A DNA stretch of 64,000 nt, taken from assembly GCF_036226525.1 (NCBI RefSeq), contig NZ_CP108487.1, positions 1,860,001-1,924,000 on the forward strand, read 5' to 3'. The notes under the pieces were generated by a model. That model was not told where the DNA came from and ran no database searches. It saw only the letters and a program-made list of their open reading frames with translations. The DNA is from Kribbella sp. NBC_01245. Lineage in GTDB: Bacteria > Actinomycetota > Actinomycetes > Propionibacteriales > Kribbellaceae. The translations under genes were made by a program, and so were the position numbers. Below, one piece after another: positions 17,865 through 24,893 of this stretch. How positions within the stretch are numbered: position 1 is the first letter of the stretch; the number at the start of each line of letters is the position of its first letter.

Positions 17865-17901
17865 TGCGATGGAATCCCCCGCCTCCGGGCGAGGGAGGAC
17901 G
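17790..17901 (+). ncRNA. Candidate omega-RNA / right end of the TnpB element
   Basis: The last part of tnpB plus the right-end hairpin (stem CCC-CGCC with GGGCG-GGG, loop TCCG, 17876-17895) is where omega-RNAs of this superfamily are encoded. The guide would begin at the element's right edge and thus read into fadA. Existence is inferred from family behaviour; the exact 5' end cannot be seen. Confidence 0.4.
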
Positions 17902-19125
17902 TCAAGCGAGCCTCTCGATAATCGTTGCGACGCCCATACCGCCGCCGACGCACAGGGTGGCCAGGCCGTAGCGGAGTTCGCGCCGCTCCAGCTCGTCCAG
18001 CAGGGTTCCGATCAGCATGGCGCCGGTCGCACCGAGCGGGTGACCGAGCGCGATCGCGCCGCCGTTCACGTTGACCTTCTCGTGCGGCACGCCGAGGTCC
18101 TTCATGAAGTGCAGCACGGCGGCGGCGAACGCCTCGTTCATCTCGAACAGGTCGATATCGCCGACCTCGAGACCGGCCTTCGCCAGCGCCTTGCGGGCGG
18201 CCGGCGCCGGACCGGTCAGCATGATCGTCGGCTCGGCACCACTGACGGCGGCGGCGACCACCCGGCCGCGCGGCGCCTGCCCGATCGCCTCACCGGCCTT
18301 CTCGTTGCCGATGGCAACCAGCGCAGCGCCGTCGACGATGCCCGACGAGTTGCCGGCGTGGTGCACGTGGTTGATCCGCTCGACCGTGACGTACTTCTCC
18401 AGCGCCACCGAGTCGAACCCGCCATGCTCACCGATCGCCGCGAACGACGCCGGCAGGCCGGCCAGGGTCTCGACGGTCGTGCCGGGACGGACCAGCTGGT
18501 CGTTGTCCAGGATCGGCAGGCCGTTACGGTCGACGACCGGCACCACCGAGCGGGTGAAGTATCCGTTGGCCCACGCCTTCGCGGCCCGCGCGTGCGACTC
18601 CGCGGCGTACGTGTCGACGTCGGTCCGCGAGTAGCCGTCGATCGTCGCGATCAGGTCGGCGCTGATGCCCTGCGGGATGAAGCTGGTGTTGATCGCGGTC
18701 TCCGGGTCCATCGCCCAGGCGCCGCCGTCCGACCCCATCGGCACCCGCGACATCGACTCGACACCACCCGCGAGGATGAGGTCCTCCCAGCCGGACCGGA
18801 TCCGCTGCGCCGCCTGGTTCACGGCTTCGAGGCCGGACGCGCAGAAGCGGTTGAGCTGTACGCCGCCGGTCGTCTCGGGATAACCCGCCGCCAGCACCGC
18901 CGTCCGGGCGATGTCCATGCCCTGATCGCCGATCGGCGTGACGACACCGAGCACGACGTCATCGATGACGGCCGGGTCGAGCTCGGGATGGCGCTCGCGC
19001 AGTTCGGTGAGCAGGCCGGTGATCAGCTGGATCGGCTTGACCTCGTGCAACGCGCCGGCGGCCTTGCCCCTGCCTCGAGGTGTCCGGATCGCGTCATAGA
19101 GAAAGGCATCGGATGGTGCGGTCAT
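17902..19125 (-). CDS. fadA: Acetyl-CoA C-acyltransferase (3-ketoacyl-CoA thiolase)
   Basis: 407 aa. Thiolase motifs are complete: nucleophile Cys95 in [37 protein letters not shown] with the catalytic His, and the C-terminal CVGGGMG with the second Cys. It cleaves 3-ketoacyl-CoA in the last step of beta-oxidation and pairs with fadB. The normal C-terminus (ATIIERLA) is intact although the stop codon touches the TnpB element. The promoter at 19162-19192 has a MerR-type 19-bp spacer with a dyad, giving a leader of about 30 bases. Confidence 0.95.
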   Translation of the reverse strand: MTAPSDAFLYDAIRTPRGRGKAAGALHEVKPIQLITGLLTELRERHPELDPAVIDDVVLGVVTPIGDQGMDIARTAVLAAGYPETTGGVQLNRFCASGLEAVNQAAQRIRSGWEDLILAGGVESMSRVPMGSDGGAWAMDPETAINTSFIPQGISADLIATIDGYSRTDVDTYAAESHARAAKAWANGYFTRSVVPVVDRNGLPILDNDQLVRPGTTVETLAGLPASFAAIGEHGGFDSVALEKYVTVERINHVHHAGNSSGIVDGAALVAIGNEKAGEAIGQAPRGRVVAAAVSGAEPTIMLTGPAPAARKALAKAGLEVGDIDLFEMNEAFAAAVLHFMKDLGVPHEKVNVNGGAIALGHPLGATGAMLIGTLLDELERRELRYGLATLCVGGGMGVATIIERLA

Positions 19126-19161
19126 GGTGATCCCGTCGGTCGACCGGTAACGGATGATCTG

Positions 19162-19192
19162 ATTGTGACAGTTCCACTGTCACGGTGGTCAA
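19162..19192 (-). promoter_or_regulatory. MerR-type fadA promoter with operator dyad
   Basis: On the minus strand TTGACC (-35, 19187-19192) and CACAAT (-10, 19162-19167) are separated by 19 bp. The perfect dyad GTGACAGT-TCC-ACTGTCAC (19165-19183) sits within the spacer. An elongated 19-bp spacer over a dyad is the known hallmark of promoters activated by MerR proteins through DNA untwisting. The same layout recurs at 24345-24375. Confidence 0.75.
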
Positions 19193-19216
19193 GTGGGTCC
19201 CACTATGATCTGCGCC

Positions 19217-20077
19217 ATGTCAATCGAACGGCCACTGGACCGGGTCGCCACCTCCGACACCGCCTCGGACGCCTCGCGCGCCTCGGACGCCTCGGGTGTC
19301 GGGTCCAGCGTTGGCTCCGGCGTCGGTGGTGCGGGCGTCTCCGCTTCGGCGGACGCCGGTACGGCGACACTGACCGTCGACGAGTTGTCCGCGCGGGTCG
19401 GGATGACGGTCCGGACTTTACGGTTCTACGCGGGCCGCGGGCTCATTCCACCGCCGGTACGACGTGGGCGTGTCGGCTACTACGGGCCCGAGCACATCGC
19501 GCGGCTCGACCTGGTCCGCGAGCTCCAGGCGCACGGATTCACCCTGTCGGCCATCGAGGGATACCTCGAGCGCATCCCGGCCGACGCGACTCCGCAAGAC
19601 ATCGCCCTACACCGCACACTCCTCACGCCGTGGATGCGGGATCTCCCCGAGACTTTGGACCGCAAGGCGCTCGTACGGCGTACCGGGCGAGACCTGTCCG
19701 ACGACGACATCGAGATGCTCGTGGCCCTGGGCGTGGTCGAACCGACGCCCGACGACGACGTCTTCCAGGTCGCGACAGCCCACCTCAGCCTCGGCGTCGA
19801 ACTCCTCGACCTGGAACTCCCCGTCGAGGCCGCCCTCGCAGCCGGACGCATCTTCTCCGAACACGGCCGCGCCATCGCGGAAGAACTGACCGAGGTCTTC
19901 CGCACCACCGTCTGGCCGCACTTCCGCGACGGCGGCAGCACCCCGGAGCACCTGCAGCAGCTCATCGAACGGTTCAAGCCCGTCACGATCCAAGGCCTCG
20001 TCCTCGCCTACGAACGCGCCGTCGGCGAAACCCAACGCGACACCATCCGCCGCACCACCAACCGCCCCAAACGCTAA
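19217..20077 (+). CDS. MerR-family regulator, probable activator of acyl-CoA degradation genes
   Basis: 286 aa. The winged helix-turn-helix starts near residue 58 (TVDELSARVGMTVRTLRFYAGRGLIPPP) and is followed by a coiled-coil region and an effector domain without the Cys clusters of metal sensors. The first 55 or so residues form an unusual Ser/Asp/Ala/Gly-rich extension. It is divergent from fadA, with the operator in the 91-bp gap. The same dyad in front of the racemase gene suggests both are targets. MerR control of acyl-CoA catabolism has precedent in LiuR. The ligand is probably an acyl-CoA, by inference. Confidence 0.88.
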   Translation: MSIERPLDRVATSDTASDASRASDASGVGSSVGSGVGGAGVSASADAGTATLTVDELSARVGMTVRTLRFYAGRGLIPPPVRRGRVGYYGPEHIARLDLVRELQAHGFTLSAIEGYLERIPADATPQDIALHRTLLTPWMRDLPETLDRKALVRRTGRDLSDDDIEMLVALGVVEPTPDDDVFQVATAHLSLGVELLDLELPVEAALAAGRIFSEHGRAIAEELTEVFRTTVWPHFRDGGSTPEHLQQLIERFKPVTIQGLVLAYERAVGETQRDTIRRTTNRPKR

Positions 20078-20103
20078 GCGTCAGCCGCCTTCTTTCTTCC
20101 TCA

Positions 20104-20190
20104 TTTCTGCCGCGAGTGGTCGCATCTGGTCCCGCGACGAGCCGGTAGAGGTCGGCGTGATGGACCAGATGCGACCACTCGCGGCAGAAA
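20104..20190. repeat. Perfect 29-bp inverted repeat (large hairpin, second type)
   Basis: Arms 20104-20132 and 20162-20190 are exactly complementary around a 29-nt loop; the arm contains CTGCCGCGAGTGGTCGCATC. It lies between the convergent MerR and zinc-ribbon genes. It could block read-through from both sides, but neither side has a T-run. The arm sequence is related to the tandem units at 63867-64000. Confidence 0.85.
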
Positions 20191-20196
20191 AAGAAC

Positions 20197-20457
20197 TCAG
20201 CCGTTCGGGAGTTTGAGATAGCTGAGGCCTTGTAGGTCCAAGTAGGTGTCAGTGTCGGTCTTCACCACCCTCATCAGTACGGCGTCGCAACCCGGGCAAC
20301 GCGCGACGAGACCGGGCGCATCGACGTACAACCGGACCTCCGCGAAAACGCCGGTCTGCCCGCAACCACCGCAACGGGCGGACGCGCTGGTGATGTCGAC
20401 GGCGAACACCTCGCGCAGCGCACCGGCCGCGGCATTCCCGTCCAGATAAGTGCTCAT
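20197..20457 (-). CDS. Small zinc-ribbon protein (DUF6510-like)
   Basis: 86 aa with two CxxC pairs (CGGCGQTG and CPGCDAVL) that should bind one zinc ion. It resembles the small proteins annotated DUF6510 that accompany molybdo-oxidoreductase/flavin-reductase pairs; that identification is from memory of the family. Its start overlaps the stop of the flavin reductase by 4 bp, so it is the third gene of a coupled cassette. It may be an assembly factor or a small redox partner; no function is proven. Confidence 0.75.
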   Translation of the reverse strand: MSTYLDGNAAAGALREVFAVDITSASARCGGCGQTGVFAEVRLYVDAPGLVARCPGCDAVLMRVVKTDTDTYLDLQGLSYLKLPNG

Positions 20458-21206
20458 CTGCCTCCTCCACTCGGGCCGAACCGCTCGGTCCTGACTTGTG
20501 CCGGGTCATGCCCTGCCGCGACCAGCAGATCCGCGACCGTCTCCACGAACGGCGTCGGACCGCACACGTACACCGTTGCGCCAACGTCCGGCGACCAGGC
20601 CGACCGCGCCAGCACCTCAGCGTCGATCCGGCCTATTCGTTCACCGGCCGGGCCTTCGCGGGTGTAGGCGAAGGCGATCTCCGACTTACTCCTCGCCAGC
20701 TCCCCGGCGTAGAGGACGGACTCGGGTCGCCGCACCGAGTACAGCAAGCGCACGTCCGGCTGGCGCCCAGCCAATTCGGCAGCGCGCAGGATCGCCATCA
20801 GCGGCACCATGCCCGAGCCGCCGCCGATCAGCTGGATCGGGCCAGGCTGCTCCGGCCGCCAGACGAACCAGCCGCCGACCGGCCCGCGGATCTCCAGCGG
20901 ATCGCCCACTCCGATGACCTGCCCGAGGTACGGCGAGACCTCGCCATCCGGCACCTGCTCCACCGTCAAGTCGACCTTCGCACCACCCGCTGGCGAGGAC
21001 GGCCAGGCTGAGGCGATCGAGTAGGACCGCATTGCGCGATAGCCGTCCGGCGCGGTGAGCCGCACGTCGACGTGTTGCCCAGCGAGATGACCTGGCCAGT
21101 CCGGCACGTCCAGCACCAGCGTGCGGGCCGTCTGCGTCTCCTCCCGAACCGCGCTGACCGTGGCGACGCGCCAGGTCAGTCGCCCGCGTAGCGCTGTTCC
21201 CGCCAT
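20454..21206 (-). CDS. Ferredoxin-reductase-type FAD/NAD(P)H oxidoreductase
   Basis: 250 aa. An FAD-binding barrel (RSYSIAS near residue 55 binds flavin) is followed by an NAD(P) domain (QLIGGGSGMVPLMAILR, then YVCGPTPFVETVADLL). No 2Fe-2S domain is attached, so it passes electrons to a separate partner, most simply the molybdopterin protein encoded just upstream. The ATG (MAGTALRGRLTWRVATV) overlaps the end of that gene by 31 bp; a later GTG at 21167 is an alternative. Confidence 0.85.
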   Translation of the reverse strand: MAGTALRGRLTWRVATVSAVREETQTARTLVLDVPDWPGHLAGQHVDVRLTAPDGYRAMRSYSIASAWPSSPAGGAKVDLTVEQVPDGEVSPYLGQVIGVGDPLEIRGPVGGWFVWRPEQPGPIQLIGGGSGMVPLMAILRAAELAGRQPDVRLLYSVRRPESVLYAGELARSKSEIAFAYTREGPAGERIGRIDAEVLARSAWSPDVGATVYVCGPTPFVETVADLLVAAGHDPAQVRTERFGPSGGGR

Positions 21207-21772
21207 GGGTCCCCGTATTCGTGGTAGCCGACGGTCTCCCAGAAACCAGGCTCGTCGGTATCGGACAGGACGATCCCCCGCACCCACTTGGCGCTCTTCC
21301 ACAGGTATAGATGAGGAACCAGCAGCCGCGCCGGTCCACCATGCTCCGGCGCGAGATCCTCACCGTCGAACTTGTGCGCGATCCACGCCTGACCATCGAG
21401 CAGATCCTCGACCGGCAGGTTGGTCGTGTAGCCGCCGTAACACTGCACCAACGCGTAGTCCGCCGCGCTCTCGACGTCCTCCAGCAGGACATCGAGCGAG
21501 ACGCCCTGCCACGAGGTGCCGAGTTTGGACCAGCGCGTCACGCAGTGCAGGTCCTGCACGGTCTGCTCCTGCGGCAAGCCGGTGAACGCCTGCCAGTCCC
21601 ACCGATGCACCTCACCGGTCTCGGTCGTGACCGTGAACTCCCAGTGCTCCGGCCGGATCTGCGGTGTCGGACCGGCCGACAACACCGGAAAGTCCTCGGT
21701 CAGATACTGCCCCGGCGGCAGCTCTGGACCACTGCGGCGACGGCCGGTGAAACCCGGCGAAACGATCCCCAT
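21176..21772 (-). CDS. Sulfite-oxidase-like molybdopterin-dependent oxidoreductase
   Basis: 198 aa, containing only the molybdopterin-binding domain of the sulfite oxidase family. The Mo-ligating Cys is in DLHCVTRWSK, with GGYTTNLPVEDLL, FDGEDLAPEHGGPARLLVPH and LYLWKSAKWVRG following. No Tat or Sec signal is visible, so it appears cytoplasmic, unlike YedY/MsrP. GAAGGAGG precedes the ATG at 21772. It heads a three-gene cassette with a flavin reductase and a zinc ribbon, suggesting electrons come from NAD(P)H and that the enzyme works as a reductase. Substrate unknown. Confidence 0.88.
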   Translation of the reverse strand: MGIVSPGFTGRRRSGPELPPGQYLTEDFPVLSAGPTPQIRPEHWEFTVTTETGEVHRWDWQAFTGLPQEQTVQDLHCVTRWSKLGTSWQGVSLDVLLEDVESAADYALVQCYGGYTTNLPVEDLLDGQAWIAHKFDGEDLAPEHGGPARLLVPHLYLWKSAKWVRGIVLSDTDEPGFWETVGYHEYGDPWREQRYAGD

Positions 21773-21835
21773 CACGACCTCCTTCGGTCGAGCATGAGTC
21801 AATCAGATCGCCCCGACAATTTCTGCCGGACCTGG

Positions 21836-22978
21836 TCACAGACCCATCGTGCGCCCGATGATTTCCTTCATCACCTCGGTGGTGCCGCCGTAGATGGTCT
21901 GCACACGCGTGTCGAGGTAGGCCTTCGCGATCGGGTACTCCGTCATGAACCCGTAGCCGCCGTACAACTGCAGGCACTTGTCGACGACCTTCTTCTGCAG
22001 CTCGGTCGTCCACCACTTCGCCATCGCGGCCTCGGAGACGGTCAAGGTGCCAGCGTTGAGCTCGGTGATGCAGCGATCAACGAAGACCCGCGCGATCTGG
22101 GTCTCGGTCGCCAGTTCGGCCAGGACGAACCGGCTGTTCTGGAAGGACCCAATCGGCCGGCCGAACGCCGTACGTCCCTTCACGTACTCCACGGTCGACG
22201 CCACCACGTTCTCGCAGGCCGCGGCCGCAACGACGGCGATGGTCAGACGCTCCTGCGGCAGCTTCTCCATCAGGTAGATGAAGCCCTTGCCCTCTTCGCC
22301 GAGCAGGTTCGCGGCCGGTACGCGGACGTTGTCGAAGAACAGCTCGGCGGTGTCCTGCGCCTTGAGGCCGATCTTGTCCAGGTTGCGTCCGCGCTCGAAG
22401 CCGGGCATCCCGCGCTCGACCACGATCAGGGAGATGCCCTGGTAGCCCGCGGCCGGGTCTGTCTTCGCGACGACGATCACAAGGTCGGCCAGGATGCCGT
22501 TGGAGATAAAGGTCTTCTGGCCGTTGATGACGTACGAGTCGCCGTCGCGCACGGCCGTCGTCTGGATGCCCTGCAGGTCGCTCCCGGCGCCCGGCTCGGT
22601 CATCGCGATCGCGGTGATGGTCTCACCCGAGCAGAAGCCGGGCAGCCAGCGCGCCTTCTGCTCGTCGTTCGCGTAGTCGAGCAGGTAGGCCGAGTTGATA
22701 TCGGTGTGAATCGTGAAGCCCGGACCACTCGCTTTCGCCCGGGTGATCTCCTCGATCAACACCGCGTTGAAACGGAAATCCCGCACGCCACCTCCGCCGT
22801 ACTGCTCGGGCATCATGAACCCGAGCAAGCCCTGCTCCCCCGCCGCCGCCCACAACTCGCGCGGCACGATCCCGGCCTCTTCCCAACCGGCGTGATGCGG
22901 CACGATCTCCTTGTCGCAAAAGGCCCGGACACTCTCCCGGAACGCGTCATGGTCGGCATTGAAGATCTGACGTTCCAC
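21836..22978 (-). CDS. Acyl-CoA dehydrogenase
   Basis: 380-aa FAD enzyme making 2-enoyl-CoA. Domain landmarks are AMTEPGAGSDLQG, FISNG, GRTAFGRPI and LYGGYGFMTEYP. The usual catalytic Glu in the C-terminal Y-E-G-T motif is Gly here (YGGT, 363-366); long-chain and isovaleryl-type enzymes do the same and take the base from helix G, where this protein has Glu256 (AACENVV). That points to long or branched substrates, fitting the racemase gene just upstream. GTG start with GAGGAG upstream. The 238 bp separating the two genes consist largely of tandem repeats. Confidence 0.92.
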   Translation of the reverse strand: MERQIFNADHDAFRESVRAFCDKEIVPHHAGWEEAGIVPRELWAAAGEQGLLGFMMPEQYGGGGVRDFRFNAVLIEEITRAKASGPGFTIHTDINSAYLLDYANDEQKARWLPGFCSGETITAIAMTEPGAGSDLQGIQTTAVRDGDSYVINGQKTFISNGILADLVIVVAKTDPAAGYQGISLIVVERGMPGFERGRNLDKIGLKAQDTAELFFDNVRVPAANLLGEEGKGFIYLMEKLPQERLTIAVVAAAACENVVASTVEYVKGRTAFGRPIGSFQNSRFVLAELATETQIARVFVDRCITELNAGTLTVSEAAMAKWWTTELQKKVVDKCLQLYGGYGFMTEYPIAKAYLDTRVQTIYGGTTEVMKEIIGRTMGL

Positions 22979-23020
22979 GCGAACTCCTCAGTCGTACGGC
23001 GGTTTGATGCAGCGACTCTC

Positions 23021-23145
23021 GTGCTACGGGTCTCGTGCTGCGGGTCACGGCTTGTGCGGGTCTCGGCCTGTGCGGGTCTCGGCCTGTGCGGGTCTCGGCC
23101 TGTGCGGGTTTCGTGCTGCGCGGGTCTCGGCTTGTGCGGGTGTGA
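23021..23145. repeat. Degenerate tandem repeats with exact 16-bp units
   Basis: Three exact copies of GTGCGGGTCTCGGCCT (23054-23101) are flanked by imperfect GTGC(T)GCGGGTCTC variants on both sides. They occupy the gap between the racemase and dehydrogenase genes. Slippage-type expansion is likely. No gene is present. Confidence 0.85.
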
Positions 23146-23164
23146 CGGTGGTCTGAGTCATCGA

Positions 23165-23230
23165 GTGGTCAGGTTGTACGGCGGTCGGGTGGTCAGGTTG
23201 TACGGCGGTCGGGTGGTCAGGCCTGTACGG
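23165..23230. repeat. 24-bp tandem repeat at the racemase 3' end
   Basis: Two exact 24-bp units (23165-23188 and 23189-23212), each starting GTGGTCAGGTTGTACGGCGG, and a third divergent partial unit that runs into the racemase coding end. The stop codon of the racemase lies in the third unit, so the repeat seems to have grown outward from the coding end. Confidence 0.85.
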
Positions 23231-24338
23231 CGGCGCCGGTGGCGAGTAGTTCGTCCACGGCCGTGACGCCCCAATCCGTCAGCGCCTCGCGGGTGTGCTG
23301 CCCCGGGCGCGCGGGCGGTTGACCGATGGCGCTCGGCGTACGGCTGAACCGCGGCGCGGGCGCCGGCTGTCGTACGCCCTCGTGCTCGACAAAGGTGCCA
23401 CGGGCAACCACATGCGGATGTTCGTTGGCCAACGGCAGCACCGGCGATACACAGGCGTCCGTACCATCGAAGATCTCGGCCCATTCGGCTCGGGTCTTGG
23501 TCGCGAAGGCCTCCGCGAACACCTTGCGCAATTCCGGCCAGTTGTTCACGTCGTACCGATCGGGCGCGGCGACCCCCAGCAGCCGGATCAACTCGTCGTA
23601 GAACGCAGGCTCGAGCGCGCCGACCGCCATATGCAACCCGTCGGCCGTCTCGTACACGTCATAGAACGGCGCACCCGTGTCGAGCAGATTCGCCCCACGC
23701 TCCTGACGCCAACTCCCGGCCGCGAGCCCACCGAGCAGCTGGGTCGTCAGGTGTGCGGCACCATCCACGATCGCCGCGTCGACCGTCTGCCCCTGACCAC
23801 TCGCGCGAGCCTCGACCAACGCCGCGAGCACACCCACGACGAGGTAGAGCGAACCACCACCAAAGTCCCCCAGGAAGTTGACCGGCACCTGCGGCGGACC
23901 ACCCGCACGCCCAATCGCACCCAGCGCGCCAGAGATCGCCAAATAGTCGATGTCATGCCCAGCCGACTGCGCCAGCGGTCCCTCCTGCCCCCACCCAGTC
24001 ATCCGCCCGTACACCAGGCGCGGATTGATCGCCCGACACTCCTCCGGCCCCAAGCCCAACCGCTCGGCAACCCCCGGCCGAAACCCTTCGATCAGCACGT
24101 CAGCCCGCGCCACCAACTCGCGAACCGCGATGATCGCCTCGGGCTTCTTGAGGTCCATCGCGACACTCCGCCGCCCCCGGTTGAGCAACTCCAACTCCGG
24201 CGGCCCAAGCATCAACCCACCCCCGGGCCGCTCGATCCGGACCACGTCGGCCCCCATCTCGGCCAACATCATGCAGGCAAACGGCGCCGGCCCAATCCCA
24301 GCCAACTCCACCACCCGAACCCCACTCAACGCACCCAT
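23217..24338 (-). CDS. Alpha-methylacyl-CoA racemase (CaiB/BaiF family III CoA-transferase fold)
   Basis: 373 aa. The catalytic set of mycobacterial MCR (His126, Asp156, Glu241) maps with a constant +2 shift to His128 (QSAGHDIDYL), Asp158 (NFLGDFGGGS) and Glu243 (GALEPAFYDE), so racemase is preferred over CoA-transferase. It interconverts 2R and 2S methylacyl-CoA so that branched chains can enter beta-oxidation. The ATG (MGALSGVRVVE) lies about 6 bases after a CACAAT -10 box, so the transcript should be leaderless. Under the same MerR-type promoter as fadA; probably cotranscribed with the dehydrogenase. Confidence 0.9.
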   Translation of the reverse strand: MGALSGVRVVELAGIGPAPFACMMLAEMGADVVRIERPGGGLMLGPPELELLNRGRRSVAMDLKKPEAIIAVRELVARADVLIEGFRPGVAERLGLGPEECRAINPRLVYGRMTGWGQEGPLAQSAGHDIDYLAISGALGAIGRAGGPPQVPVNFLGDFGGGSLYLVVGVLAALVEARASGQGQTVDAAIVDGAAHLTTQLLGGLAAGSWRQERGANLLDTGAPFYDVYETADGLHMAVGALEPAFYDELIRLLGVAAPDRYDVNNWPELRKVFAEAFATKTRAEWAEIFDGTDACVSPVLPLANEHPHVVARGTFVEHEGVRQPAPAPRFSRTPSAIGQPPARPGQHTREALTDWGVTAVDELLATGAAVQA

Positions 24339-24344
24339 ACCCGC

Positions 24345-24375
24345 ATTGTGACAGTACAACTGTCACAGTAGTCAA
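24345..24375 (-). promoter_or_regulatory. MerR-type racemase promoter with operator dyad
   Basis: On the minus strand TTGACT (24370-24375) and CACAAT (24345-24350) are 19 bp apart. The dyad GTGACAGT-ACA-ACTGTCAC occupies 24348-24366. Arms are identical to those of the fadA site and only the 3-bp centre differs. The -10 box is so close to the ATG at 24338 that the mRNA should start at or next to the first codon. Confidence 0.75.
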
Positions 24376-24479
24376 CCCGCCACCCCGCCTTCGGACACGT
24401 GACGGTCGCCCAACCCCCTCACCCCCGGCGCCCCACCTCCCCTTCGCCCTCGCCTCCTCCCGGCGTGTCGCCACTCTCA

Positions 24480-24531
24480 TCATCGGGCCCTAGTGACGCG
24501 GCGTGTCGCGGTTCATCGGTCCGTTCTGACC
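24480..24531 (-). repeat. 52-bp dispersed repeat, copy 2 (reverse orientation)
   Basis: Reverse-complement copy with the two half-units and the ACCGCGACACGCCGC middle conserved. It forms the left flank of a symmetrical composite with the hairpin at 24574-24670 and copy 3. No gene is evident between 24376 and 24893 apart from these repeats. Confidence 0.85.
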
Positions 24532-24573
24532 ACGCACGGAAGCTTTGGCAGCAAAGGCCAGCCAGCTACGCAC

Positions 24574-24670
24574 CTTTGCATTCATTCGTCGGAATCCGCC
24601 CTCGCCCGTCCGCTCAGCTGTGCTGGACCGCGGTGGCTGAGAGGGCGGATTCCGACGAATGAATGCAAAG
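24574..24670. repeat. Large covarying hairpin, copy A
   Basis: Perfect 30-bp inverted repeat (24574-24603 with 24641-24670) around a 37-nt loop. Arms share TTCATTCGTCGGAATCCGCC with copy B. The basal part of the stem reads CTTTGCATTC here, and differences from the other copies are compensated in the opposite arm. It lies between the cobQ stop and the racemase promoter. Confidence 0.9.
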
Positions 24671-24722
24671 AGGGTTGGCCCGCGCCGTTGGGTCGCAAGC
24701 CTCCGACGACACGTCGAGGGAT

Positions 24723-24774
24723 GGTCACAAGGGACCGATGAACCGCGACACGCCGCGTCACAAGGGCCCGATGA
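24723..24774 (+). repeat. 52-bp dispersed repeat, copy 3
   Basis: Forward copy, the right flank of the composite: GTCACAAGGGACCGATGA, then ACCGCGACACGCCGC, then GTCACAAGGGCCCGATGA. The direct repeat inside the unit has a 33-bp period, about three helical turns. Confidence 0.85.
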
Positions 24775-24893
24775 GCGGGGTTTCACCGGCGGCCCGGGCG
24801 TGTCGGGAGGGAGGGCGCGGCACCGGGCCAAGCGGCGGGCGGGCGCCGGGGTTAGGCCGATGGGGCGCCGGTGTTGGGCGATGCGCGTTGGGG

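Larger units (their letters stand above)
16591..17901 (+). mobile_element. IS200/IS605-superfamily element carrying only tnpB (IS1341-like)
   Basis: The roughly 1.3-kb insertion fills the gap between fadB and fadA exactly. Near its left end is a hairpin (CCCCGTCC-TTCA-GGGCGGGG, 16610-16629). Near its right end is another (17876-17895), followed by GGAGGACGTCAA, a sequence typical of IS1341-type right ends. There is no tnpA, so the element cannot supply its own HUH transposase. Boundaries are approximate: the right end abuts the fadA stop codon at 17902 and the left end abuts the fadB start at 16590. Confidence 0.8.

Noticed and set aside
17836-20148. A 770-codon open frame on the plus strand opposite fadA and in another frame from the MerR gene.
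   Set aside because: Arg-rich composition and third-position pattern are those of an antisense shadow; fadA and MerR are both clear family members.
23021-23230. CRISPR-like array suggested by regularly spaced repeats.
   Set aside because: Units are directly adjacent without unique spacers, 16 and 24 bp long, and no cas gene is present.
23217-24338. Formyl- or carnitine-CoA transferase as the function of the CaiB-fold protein.
   Set aside because: All three catalytic residues of alpha-methylacyl-CoA racemase map at a constant offset, and the neighbours are beta-oxidation genes.
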